From the NCBI GenBank assembly GCA_036013505.1, contig CP107851.1, positions 5,974,501 to 6,038,500 of the forward strand: 64,000 nucleotides of DNA, written 5' to 3'. How positions within the stretch are numbered: position 1 is the stretch's first letter; the number at the start of each line of letters is the position of its first letter. A model generated the notes under the pieces. That model searched no databases, was not told the origin of the DNA, and saw only the letters and a program-made list of their open reading frames with translations. This document shows, in pieces, positions 1-7,455 of the stretch. This DNA comes from Streptomyces sp. NBC_00510. Lineage in GTDB: Bacteria; Actinomycetota; Actinomycetes; Streptomycetales; Streptomycetaceae. The translations under genes and the position numbers were made by a program.

Positions 1-1302
1 CGGCGCGTCGCCCACCGGAACCTGCTCTTCTCCGTCCTGTCCGAGCACGTCGGCTTCTCCGTCTGGACGCTCTGGTCGGTCATGGTGCTCTTCATGGGCC
101 CGGAGTACGGCATCGACCCCGCCGGGAAGTTCTTCCTGGTCGCCATGGCCACGGCGGTCGGCGCCCTGGTCCGCGTCCCGTACACCTTCGCCGTCGCGCG
201 CTTCGGCGGCCGCAACTGGACTGTCCTCAGCGCGCTCATGCTGCTGCTGCCGACGATCGCCGCCGCCGTCGTCATGGAGCCCGGCACCTCCTACGGCACC
301 TTCCTCGCCGTCGCCGCGCTGACCGGGGTCGGCGGCGGCAACTTCGCCTCCTCCATGACCAACATCAACTCCTTCTTCCCGCTCCGGAAGAAGGGCTGGG
401 CGCTCGGCCTCAACGCGGGCGGCGGCAACATCGGCGTGCCGGTCGTCCAACTGGTCGGCCTGCTGGTCATCGGCACGGCCGGCGCCGGCCACCCGCGGCT
501 GCTGCTCGCCGTCTACATCCCGCTCATCGTGGTCGCCGCCACGCTCGCGGCCCTGTACATGGACAACCTCGCGCCCGTGCGGAACGACACCGGCGCGGCC
601 GCCCTGGCGGTGAAGGACGCCCACACCTGGATCATGTCCTTCCTCTACATCGGCACCTTCGGGTCCTTCATCGGCTACAGCTTCGCCTTCGGGCTCGTCC
701 TGCAGAACCAGTTCGCCCGCACCCCGCTGCAGGCCGCGTCCGTCACCTTCGTCGGCCCGCTGCTCGGCTCGCTGATCCGCCCGGTCGGCGGGCGGCTCGC
801 CGACCGCTTCGGCGGCGCGCGGATCACCCTGTGGAACTTCCTGGCGATGGCCGCCGCCACCGCCGTGATCGTCCTCGCCTCGGCACAGAAGTCCCTGGCG
901 CTGTTCTCCGGCGCCTTCGTCGCCCTGTTCATCCTGACCGGCCTCGGCAACGGCTCGACGTACAAGATGATCCCGGGCATCTACGCCGCCAAGGCCGCGG
1001 CCAAGGGCCTGACCGGCGAAGCCGCGGCCTCCTACGGACGCCGGCTGTCCGGCGCCGCGATGGGCCTGATCGGTGCCGTCGGCGCGCTCGGCGGCCTCGG
1101 CATCAACCTCGCGTTCCGGCAGTCCTTCCTCACCCGGGGCACCGGCACCCCGGCGTTCGTCACCTTCCTGGCCGTCTACGCGGTCTGCTTCGCGGTCACC
1201 TGGGCCGTATACCTGCGCAGGCCCGCGCCGGCCCCCGCCCCGGCGGCCGTGCCCGGTGCCGGGGCCGAGCCGGAGCCGCGGCTCTCCTACGCGGAGGTGT
1301 AG
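1..1302 (+). CDS. narK: Nitrate/nitrite transporter NarK, 5' end outside window
   Basis: Inner-membrane major facilitator of the nitrate/nitrite porter family, moving nitrate in or nitrite out. The frame is open from the first base, so the true start lies upstream. Two glycine-rich nitrate-signature segments are visible, GGGNFASSMTNINSFFP (about codons 110-126) and the SGAAMGLIGAVGALGGLGIN stretch near the C-terminus, with about ten hydrophobic helices. The last 25 residues are a Pro/Ala-rich tail. The downstream gene encodes an NnaR-type regulator of nitrate/nitrite assimilation, a linkage known from streptomycetes and resembling the mycobacterial narK3/Rv0260c pair, which supports nitrate rather than another anion as substrate. 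Confidence 0.88.
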   Translation, partial: RRVAHRNLLFSVLSEHVGFSVWTLWSVMVLFMGPEYGIDPAGKFFLVAMATAVGALVRVPYTFAVARFGGRNWTVLSALMLLLPTIAAAVVMEPGTSYGTFLAVAALTGVGGGNFASSMTNINSFFPLRKKGWALGLNAGGGNIGVPVVQLVGLLVIGTAGAGHPRLLLAVYIPLIVVAATLAALYMDNLAPVRNDTGAAALAVKDAHTWIMSFLYIGTFGSFIGYSFAFGLVLQNQFARTPLQAASVTFVGPLLGSLIRPVGGRLADRFGGARITLWNFLAMAAATAVIVLASAQKSLALFSGAFVALFILTGLGNGSTYKMIPGIYAAKAAAKGLTGEAAASYGRRLSGAAMGLIGAVGALGGLGINLAFRQSFLTRGTGTPAFVTFLAVYAVCFAVTWAVYLRRPAPAPAPAAVPGAGAEPEPRLSYAEV

Positions 1303-1316
1303 CCCCGGCGAACTGC

Positions 1317-1332
1317 GTAACAACGGGGAAAT
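1317..1332. promoter_or_regulatory. Candidate GlnR half box upstream of nnaR
   Basis: GTAAC, six bases, GAAAT: this matches the Streptomyces GlnR a-site/b-site pattern (gTnAC-n6-GaAAc). It lies about 125 bp before the nnaR start. GlnR, the nitrogen regulator, is known to control nitrate-assimilation genes including nnaR, so the location fits. A second half box is not obvious. Confidence 0.45.
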
Positions 1333-1455
1333 GCCGGTGAACCCGGACCGTCACCGGGGCTTGGAACCATGCGCGCAACGGGGCGCGCGACTCCGGGACC
1401 CGGGACGGTCCCGGCCTCCGTTGCACGTGTACCTCCGGCGGAGCGAGGCAGAGCC

Positions 1456-2601
1456 ATGCAAGTGCGACACCCAGACGTCCTCCCCTTGGCGGGCTTCACG
1501 GTCGGCGTCACCGCGGCCCGCCGCGCCGACGAACTGTGCGCCCTCCTCGAACGGCGCGGCGCCGTCGTGATGCGGGCCCCCGCGCTGCGGATCGTCCCGC
1601 TGCCGGACGACACCGAACTGCTCGCCGCGACCAAGCGGCTGCTCGACCGCGGCCCCGACGTCGTGGTGGCCACCACGGCGATCGGCTTCCGCGGCTGGAT
1701 CGAGGCCGCCGACGGCTGGGGGCTCGGCGAGCCCCTGCTGGAACGGCTGCGCCACGTCGAACTGCTCGCCCGCGGCCCCAAGGTGCGCGGCGCGATCCGC
1801 GCGGCCGGGCTCAGGGAGTCCTGGTCGCCGGCGTCCGAGTCGATGGCGGAGGTCCTCGACCGCCTGCTGGACGAGGGCGTCGACGGCCGGCGCGTCGCCG
1901 TCCAGCTGCACGGGGAGCCGGTGCCCGGCTTCAGCGAGGCACTGCGCGCGGCCGGCGCGGAGGTCGTGAGCGTCCCCGTCTACCGCTGGATGCCGCCGGA
2001 GGACCTGGGCCCGGTCGACCGGCTCATCGACGCGGCCGTCGCGCGCGGACTGGACGCGGTCGCCTTCACCAGCGCCCCCGCGGCGGCCTCGTTGCTGGAC
2101 CGGGCCGACCGCCGGGGCCTGCGCGGCGAACTCCTCGACGCCCTGCGCCACGACATCCTCCCGGCCTGCGTGGGCCCCGTCACGGCGCTCCCCCTGCAGG
2201 CCCACGAGGTGCCCACCGCCCAGCCCGAACGCTTCCGCCTCGGGCCGCTCGTCCAGCTGCTCGCCGCGGAGCTCCCGGGGCGGGTGCGTCCCCTCCCCGT
2301 CGCCGGACGGCGCCTGGAGATCCGCGGCCACGCGGTCGTCGTCGACGGGGAGCTGCGCGCCGTCCCCCCGGCCGGGATGGCCCTGCTCCGCGCCCTCGCC
2401 CGGCGCCCCGGGTGGGTCGTCTCCCGGGCCGACCTGCTCCGGGTGCTGCCGGGGGCGGGGCGCGACGAGCACGCCGTCGAGACGGCGATGGCGCGGTTGC
2501 GGGCGGCGCTGGGGGTGCCGAAGCTCATCCAGACGGTGGTAAAGCGGGGGTACCGGCTTGCGCTCGATCCGGCTGCGGACGCCAAGTACGCCTCCGCGTG
2601 A
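1456..2601 (+). CDS. nnaR: NnaR-type regulator: uroporphyrinogen-III synthase domain fused to winged-helix DNA-binding domain
   Basis: Residues 1-260 look like uroporphyrinogen-III synthase (HemD; N-terminal LAGFTVGVTAARRADEL, later FTSAPAAASL). Residues about 285-381 form an OmpR-type winged helix with typical strings (VSRADLLRVLPG, DEHAVETAMARLRAAL, IQTVVKRGYRLAL). In S. coelicolor the equivalent protein NnaR activates nitrate/nitrite assimilation genes together with GlnR (established knowledge, from memory). ATG 1456 is chosen because a purine-rich stretch precedes it and homology starts there; an in-frame upstream start at 1369 would only add low-complexity residues. It could retain synthase activity, but its place beside narK points to regulation, perhaps sensing a tetrapyrrole-related ligand (inference). 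Confidence 0.85.
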   Translation: MQVRHPDVLPLAGFTVGVTAARRADELCALLERRGAVVMRAPALRIVPLPDDTELLAATKRLLDRGPDVVVATTAIGFRGWIEAADGWGLGEPLLERLRHVELLARGPKVRGAIRAAGLRESWSPASESMAEVLDRLLDEGVDGRRVAVQLHGEPVPGFSEALRAAGAEVVSVPVYRWMPPEDLGPVDRLIDAAVARGLDAVAFTSAPAAASLLDRADRRGLRGELLDALRHDILPACVGPVTALPLQAHEVPTAQPERFRLGPLVQLLAAELPGRVRPLPVAGRRLEIRGHAVVVDGELRAVPPAGMALLRALARRPGWVVSRADLLRVLPGAGRDEHAVETAMARLRAALGVPKLIQTVVKRGYRLALDPAADAKYASA

Positions 2602-2610
2602 CCCGGGGTC

Positions 2611-2659
2611 GTGGTTGCGGCCGGTGGTTGTGTGCGGGTTGTCTGCGCCTGCGGCGGGC
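2611..2659 (+). repeat. Dispersed intergenic repeat unit (solo copy)
   Basis: This unit begins GTGGTTGCGGCC, contains TGTGCGGGT and ends GCGCCTGCGGCGGGC. The same blocks recur on the minus strand at 23689-23737 and in diverged form on the plus strand at 23321-23367. It lies between nnaR and the HelR-like gene and is not coding. Confidence 0.7.
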
Positions 2660-2761
2660 GGGGAACCCCCAACAGCAACCACCACGCACCCGCACGGGGC
2701 GACGCGGGGTACCCCGGACGCTTCGGGGGGCACTTGCCGAGTGGGCGGGAAACGCCTGGTT

Positions 2762-2791
2762 GGCGTACGGTGACAGGCTGCCCCGTACGCC
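2762..2791. promoter_or_regulatory. Perfect 9-bp inverted repeat upstream of the HelR-like gene
   Basis: GGCGTACGG at 2762-2770 is repeated inverted as CCGTACGCC at 2783-2791 with a 12-base spacer, about 55 bp before the GTG start. It could be an operator or an mRNA hairpin in the leader. It does not match the rifamycin-associated element reported for rifamycin-inducible genes, as far as I remember that motif. Confidence 0.4.
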
Positions 2792-2843
2792 GGGGCGGCG
2801 CGCGCGGCGCGTGACGTACGGAAGTGGAAGAAGGGGGTCCTGC

Positions 2844-5117
2844 GTGGCAGCGGTCCGGGACACGGAGATCGCAGTCGAGCAGACGCATCTGGACCGGGTG
2901 TACGACCGGCTCGAGGAGAAGATCCACGAGGCGGAGTTCCTCATGGACGACGCCGTCAAGCGCGGCCAGGTCGGCACGCCGGGCGCGCTGGCGGAGCGCG
3001 ACGCCCAGGTGTTCCGGGCGGGGCTGCACCTGAACCGGCTGAACGCGGAGTTCGAGGACTTCCTCTTCGGCCGGATCGACCTGCTGCTGGGCAAGGACGG
3101 CAAGAAGGGTCCGGACGGTGCGTACACCTCCGTGGAGCCCGCCGATGACGCGATCCGGCCCGACGGGACGGCGGAGGTCGCCGAGACCCTGCACATCGGC
3201 CGGCTGGGCGTGCTGGACGCGGACTACGCGCCGCTGGTGATCGACTGGCGGGCGCCCGCGGCGGCGCCGTTCTACCGGGCGACGCCGGTCGCGCCCGGCC
3301 GGGTCGTGCGGCGGCGCGTCATCCGCTCCAAGGGCCGCAAGGTGCTGGGCGTCGAGGACGACCTGCTGCGCCCGGAGCTGACGACGGGGCTGCCGGTGGT
3401 GGGGGACGGCGCGCTGATGGCCGCGCTGGGCCAGGCGCGCAGCCACACGATGCGGGACATCGTCTCCAGCATCCAGGCCGAGCAGGACGTGGTGATCAGG
3501 GCCCCCGCGGCCTCCGTCACGGAGGTGACCGGCGGGCCCGGCACGGGGAAGACGGCCGTGGCCCTGCACCGGGCGGCGTACCTGCTGTACCAGGACCGGC
3601 GCCGGTACGCGGGCGGGATCCTGGTGGTCAGCCCGACGCCGCTGCTGGTGGCGTACACCGAGGGCGTGCTGCCCTCGCTGGGCGAGGAGGGGCAGGTCGC
3701 GATCCGCGCCGTGGGCTCGCTCGTGGACGGTGCCGAGGCGACCACGTACGACGATCCGGCGGTCGCCCGGATCAAGGGCTCGCTGCGGATGCTGAGGGTG
3801 CTGCGCAAGGCGGCCCGGGGCGTGCTGGAGCACGGGTCCGGGCAGGGTCGCTGCCCGGACCGGCTGCGGGTGGTGGCGTTCGGGCGGCGGCTGGAGCTGG
3901 ACGCCGAGGAGCTGTCCGGGATCCGGCACGCCGTGCTGAGCGGTACGGCGCCGGTGAACCTGCTGCGGCCCCGGGCCCGCCGTCTGCTGCTGGACGCGCT
4001 GTGGCGCAAGGCCGGGCGCCGTTTCGAGGACCCGGAGCTGGCCGCCGAGGAGCGGCAGGGCTTCGACGAGGACGTCTCCACCGAGCAGGAGTTCGTGGAC
4101 TTCCTGGCCGCGTGGTGGCCGGTGCTGACCCCGCGCGGGGTGCTGGCGGCGCTCTCCGACGAGAAGCGGCTGGGGCGCTGGGCGCGGCGGGTCCTGACGC
4201 CGCCCGAGGTGCGCCGGGTGGCGCGCTCGCTGCGCCGGCTGGACCCCGCGGGCAACGGGGCGCTGTCCGTGCACGACGTCGCGATGCTGGACGAGCTGGA
4301 AGCGCTGCTGGGCCCGCCGCCGAAGGTGCGCACCCGGGAGGCGGACCCGCTGGACCAGCTGACCGGTCTGGAGGAGGTCACCACCTTCGCCGACCGGATG
4401 GCGGCCGGGCGGCGCAGCCGGCAGGACCGGCTGGACGCGGAGCGCACGGAGTACGCGCACGTGATCGTCGACGAGGCGCAGGACCTCACCCCGATGCAGT
4501 GGCGCATGGTGGGCCGCCGGGGCCGTGCCGCGACCTGGACGGTGGTCGGCGACCCCGCGCAGAGTTCGTGGACCGACCCGGACGAGGCGGCCCTGGCCCG
4601 TGACGAGGCCCTGGGGACGCGTCCGCGCCGCCGTTTCACCCTCACCGTGAACTACCGCAACCCGGCCGAGATCGCGGACCTGGCGGCGAAGGTGCTGGCG
4701 CTGGCCATGCCGGGCAGCGAGGCGCCGCGCGCGGTGCGTTCGACGGGGCTGGTGCCCCGGTTCGCGGTGACCGCCGACGGCGGCCCCGGCGAGGCGGTGC
4801 GCGCGGAGGCGGAGCGGCTGCTGGGCGAGGTCGAGGGCACGGTGGGCGTGGTCGTGGCCATGGGCCGCCGTGAGGAGGCCCGGGGCTGGCTGGCGGGGCT
4901 GGGCGAGCGCGTCGTGGCGCTGGGCAGCCTGGAGGCCAAGGGGCTGGAGTACGACGCGACGCTGGTCGTCTCGCCCGCGGAGATCGCGGACGAGTCGCCG
5001 GCGGGGCTGCGGGTGCTGTACGTGGCCCTGACCCGGGCCACGCAGCGGCTGACGGTGCTCTCCGGCTCCCGCGACCTGCCGGACGGCGCCGGCGTCCCGG
5101 ACCTGCTGCGGGACTGA
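2844..5117 (+). CDS. HelD/HelR-like RNA polymerase-recycling ATPase (UvrD/Rep superfamily 1)
   Basis: This 757-residue protein has an N-terminal coiled-coil arm (about residues 1-65, rich in Glu/Leu), then a superfamily 1 motor. Walker A GGPGTGKTA lies near residue 230, Walker B IVDEAQDLTPMQWR near 545, then motif IV NYRNPAEIADLAAK and motif VI LYVALTRATQRL close to the end. HelD proteins pull stalled RNA polymerase off DNA, and the actinobacterial HelR subgroup also displaces rifamycins from the enzyme (established for the family). GTG 2844 follows a GAAGAAGGGGG ribosome site. The longer open frame upstream is repeat DNA, not protein. Whether this copy protects against rifamycins cannot be read from sequence; a strong terminator follows. 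Confidence 0.82.
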   Translation: MAAVRDTEIAVEQTHLDRVYDRLEEKIHEAEFLMDDAVKRGQVGTPGALAERDAQVFRAGLHLNRLNAEFEDFLFGRIDLLLGKDGKKGPDGAYTSVEPADDAIRPDGTAEVAETLHIGRLGVLDADYAPLVIDWRAPAAAPFYRATPVAPGRVVRRRVIRSKGRKVLGVEDDLLRPELTTGLPVVGDGALMAALGQARSHTMRDIVSSIQAEQDVVIRAPAASVTEVTGGPGTGKTAVALHRAAYLLYQDRRRYAGGILVVSPTPLLVAYTEGVLPSLGEEGQVAIRAVGSLVDGAEATTYDDPAVARIKGSLRMLRVLRKAARGVLEHGSGQGRCPDRLRVVAFGRRLELDAEELSGIRHAVLSGTAPVNLLRPRARRLLLDALWRKAGRRFEDPELAAEERQGFDEDVSTEQEFVDFLAAWWPVLTPRGVLAALSDEKRLGRWARRVLTPPEVRRVARSLRRLDPAGNGALSVHDVAMLDELEALLGPPPKVRTREADPLDQLTGLEEVTTFADRMAAGRRSRQDRLDAERTEYAHVIVDEAQDLTPMQWRMVGRRGRAATWTVVGDPAQSSWTDPDEAALARDEALGTRPRRRFTLTVNYRNPAEIADLAAKVLALAMPGSEAPRAVRSTGLVPRFAVTADGGPGEAVRAEAERLLGEVEGTVGVVVAMGRREEARGWLAGLGERVVALGSLEAKGLEYDATLVVSPAEIADESPAGLRVLYVALTRATQRLTVLSGSRDLPDGAGVPDLLRD

Positions 5118-5132
5118 GCCGTCTCATGACGA

Positions 5133-5167
5133 CGGCGGGGCGCCCCTCTGGGAGGGGCGCCCCGCCG
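5133..5167 (+). terminator. Intrinsic-type hairpin after the HelR-like gene
   Basis: A perfect 15-bp G/C-rich stem (5133-5147 with 5153-5167) and loop CTGGG, 16 bases after the stop codon. It lacks a U-tract, as is common in streptomycetes. Confidence 0.85.
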
Positions 5168-5470
5168 GACGTATGTGACACCGACCCGCCATGCTCGCCT
5201 CGCGGCAAGTGGGCGCTCGAAGCGCCTATGGTTGGGCCCGGGGGCTTGGATCGAGCCGGTGCCTCACCCAGGCTAACAAACGATCCGAGATTGTCATTCC
5301 GTCCGTGTGCGCCGTTCCGGTGGCGGGTGGGGGAACATTAAGCACACAAGCTTCCGTTGACCCCCATCGCTACTCGACATTCTGTTGTAGGGCCCCCGGG
5401 TTTACGCGTACCCACCAGTAGGTGGCAGCATCGAGGGCGCACAACCAGCGACAGCGGAGGAACAGCGGCC
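5168..5470. other. Intergenic region upstream of the malic enzyme gene
   Basis: No gene seen. It contains a small hairpin (GGCGCT-CGA-AGCGCC, 5212-5226) and a less GC-rich stretch around 5260-5400 likely to hold the promoter. A possible -35 TTGACC lies at 5357-5362 with TTCTGT 17 bases downstream, which is weak. Confidence 0.4.
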
Positions 5471-6892
5471 ATGGCAACGGCGCCGAGCGTCTCGTACTCA
5501 ATCACGGTGCGGCTGGAGGTACCCGCGAGCGGATCCGCGGTCAGCCAGCTCACCACGGCCGTGGAAGCCTCCGGTGGCGCCGTCCACGGCCTCGACGTGA
5601 CCGCTTCCGGCCACGAGAAGCTGCGGATCGACGTGACCATCGCGGCCACCTCGACGGCCCACGCGGACGAGATCGTCGCCAAGCTGGCGCAGATCGAGGG
5701 CGTCGCGATCGGCAAGGTCTCCGACCGCACGTTCCTGATGCACCTCGGCGGCAAGATCGAGATGGCGTCGAAGCACCCCATCCGCAACCGTGACGACCTC
5801 TCCATGGTCTACACCCCCGGTGTGGCCCGGGTCTGCATGGCGATCGCCAAGAACCCCGAGGACGCCCGCCGGCTGACCATCAAGCGCAACAGCGTCGCGG
5901 TGGTCACCGACGGCTCGGCCGTGCTGGGCCTCGGCAACATCGGGCCCAAGGCCGCGCTGCCGGTCATGGAGGGCAAGGCGGCCCTGTTCAAGCGCTTCGC
6001 GGGCATCGACGCCTGGCCGATCTGCCTGGACACCCAGGACACCGACGCGATCGTGGAGATCGTCAAGGCGATCGCCCCCGGCTTCGCCGGCATCAACCTG
6101 GAGGACATCTCGGCGCCCCGCTGCTTCGAGATCGAGGCCCGGCTGCGCGAGGCCCTGGACATCCCGGTCTTCCACGACGACCAGCACGGCACCGCCATCG
6201 TGGTGCTCGCGGCGCTGACCAACGCGCTGCGCGTGGTCGGCAAGCAGATCGGCGACGTACGGGTCGTCATGTCGGGTGCGGGTGCCGCCGGCACGGCCAT
6301 CCTCAAGCTGCTGCTCGCGGCGGGCGTCAAGCACGCCGTCGTGGCGGACATCCACGGCGTCGTGCACAGCGGCCGGCAGGACCTGGTCGACGCGGGCCCC
6401 GGGACGGCGCTGCGCTGGATCGCCGACAACACCAACCCGGAGGAGATCACCGGGACCCTGAAGGAGGCCGTGCGCGGCGCGGACGTCTTCATCGGTGTCT
6501 CCGCCCCCAACGTCCTGGACGGCGAGGACGTCGCGGCCATGGCCGACGGCGCCATCGTCTTCGCCCTGGCCAACCCCGACCCCGAGGTGGACCCGGCGGT
6601 CGCCCGGGAGACCGCCGCAGTGGTCGCCACGGGCCGCAGCGACTTCCCGAACCAGATCAACAACGTGCTGGTCTTCCCGGGCGTCTTCCGCGGCCTGCTG
6701 GACGCCCAGAGCCGCACGGTGAACACCGAGATGATGCTCGCGGCGGCGACCGCCCTCGCGGACGTCGTCAGCGAGGACGAGCTCAACCCGAACTACATCA
6801 TCCCGAGCGTCTTCAACGACAAGGTCGCGGGCGCCGTCGCCGGTGCCGTCCGTGAGGCCGCCAAGTCGCAGGGCCTCACCGCGACACCGTAA
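5471..6892 (+). CDS. NAD-dependent malic enzyme (oxaloacetate-decarboxylating) with N-terminal ACT domain
   Basis: Oxidative decarboxylation of malate to pyruvate, linking the TCA cycle to pyruvate and acetyl-CoA supply. The 473-residue protein starts with an ACT-like regulatory domain (about 5-85, SYSITVRLEVPASGSAVSQL), followed by the malic catalytic domain (NRDDLSMVYTPGVARVC, VTDGSAVLGLGNIGPKAALPVMEGK, VFHDDQHGTAIV) and a Rossmann domain (VVMSGAGAAGTAILKLLLAAG). ATG 5471 has GCGGAGGAACAG upstream. ACT-type enzymes of streptomycetes prefer NAD; cofactor choice here is inferred from family. It is transcribed alone before hup. Confidence 0.92.
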   Translation: MATAPSVSYSITVRLEVPASGSAVSQLTTAVEASGGAVHGLDVTASGHEKLRIDVTIAATSTAHADEIVAKLAQIEGVAIGKVSDRTFLMHLGGKIEMASKHPIRNRDDLSMVYTPGVARVCMAIAKNPEDARRLTIKRNSVAVVTDGSAVLGLGNIGPKAALPVMEGKAALFKRFAGIDAWPICLDTQDTDAIVEIVKAIAPGFAGINLEDISAPRCFEIEARLREALDIPVFHDDQHGTAIVVLAALTNALRVVGKQIGDVRVVMSGAGAAGTAILKLLLAAGVKHAVVADIHGVVHSGRQDLVDAGPGTALRWIADNTNPEEITGTLKEAVRGADVFIGVSAPNVLDGEDVAAMADGAIVFALANPDPEVDPAVARETAAVVATGRSDFPNQINNVLVFPGVFRGLLDAQSRTVNTEMMLAAATALADVVSEDELNPNYIIPSVFNDKVAGAVAGAVREAAKSQGLTATP

Positions 6893-7090
6893 CGACGGAG
6901 CGTCATCGAGCCGCACACGTCCCGCTTTTTGTGTGACTCTCCCGGGTGCCGGATTGGCGTTTCCCCCAGAAATAGGGGCAGGATGCGTACCTGGGCGGTG
7001 AGGGCCGCACCGCAGAAGCGCGATGAGCGTCTTCACAATGCGTCTTCCCCGACGGTCGACGTTGGGGGTTTCCATGCAAGGAGTACTTAG

Positions 7091-7372
7091 ATGAACCGCA
7101 GTGAGCTGGTGGCCGCGCTGTCCGAGCGCGCCGAGGTGACCCGCAAGGACGCCGACGCCGTTCTGGCCGCGTTCGCCGAGGTCGTCGGCGAGATCGTCGC
7201 CAAGGGCGACGAGAAGGTCACCATCCCCGGCTTCCTCACCTTCGAGCGCAGCCACCGCGCCGCGCGCACCGCGCGCAACCCGCAGACCGGTGACCCGATC
7301 CAGATCCCGGCCGGCTACAGCGTGAAGGTCTCCGCGGGCTCGAAGCTCAAGGAAGCCGCCAAGGGCAAGTAG
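7091..7372 (+). CDS. hup: DNA-binding protein HU
   Basis: Histone-like nucleoid protein of 93 residues, usual length for the short HU form without a lysine-rich tail. Typical features are MNRSELVAALSERAEVTRKDADAVL at the N-terminus, the IPGFLTFERSHRAARTARNPQTGDPIQIPA DNA-binding beta-arm, and a basic C-terminus. AAGGAG at 7078-7083 gives a very strong ribosome site, fitting an abundant protein. It sits between the malic enzyme gene and convergent murA, separated from the latter by a bidirectional terminator. Confidence 0.96.
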   Translation: MNRSELVAALSERAEVTRKDADAVLAAFAEVVGEIVAKGDEKVTIPGFLTFERSHRAARTARNPQTGDPIQIPAGYSVKVSAGSKLKEAAKGK

Positions 7373-7396
7373 TTCCGCGCCTACCGCGACAACCGA

Positions 7397-7428
7397 AAGG
7401 GCGGCCTCCCCGTGGGGAGGCCGCCCTT
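7397..7428. terminator. Bidirectional terminator between hup and murA
   Basis: A 15-bp perfect inverted repeat (AAGGGCGGCCTCCCC and its complement) with a two-base centre, flanked by A-rich then T-containing sequence. It lies between the convergent 3' ends of hup and murA. Confidence 0.9.
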
Positions 7429-7455
7429 CGTGTGTTCCGGGTGGTGGGTGCCGGG

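Noticed and set aside
1536..2843. Long open frame continuing upstream of the HelR-like start
   Set aside because: It overlaps nnaR and the dispersed repeat; the sequence is Arg/Pro/Gly-rich frame shadow without family features, and GTG 2844 has a good ribosome site.
2602..2843. Rifamycin-associated element before the HelR-like gene
   Set aside because: I looked for the inverted-repeat motif reported for rifamycin-inducible genes and did not find it as I remember it.
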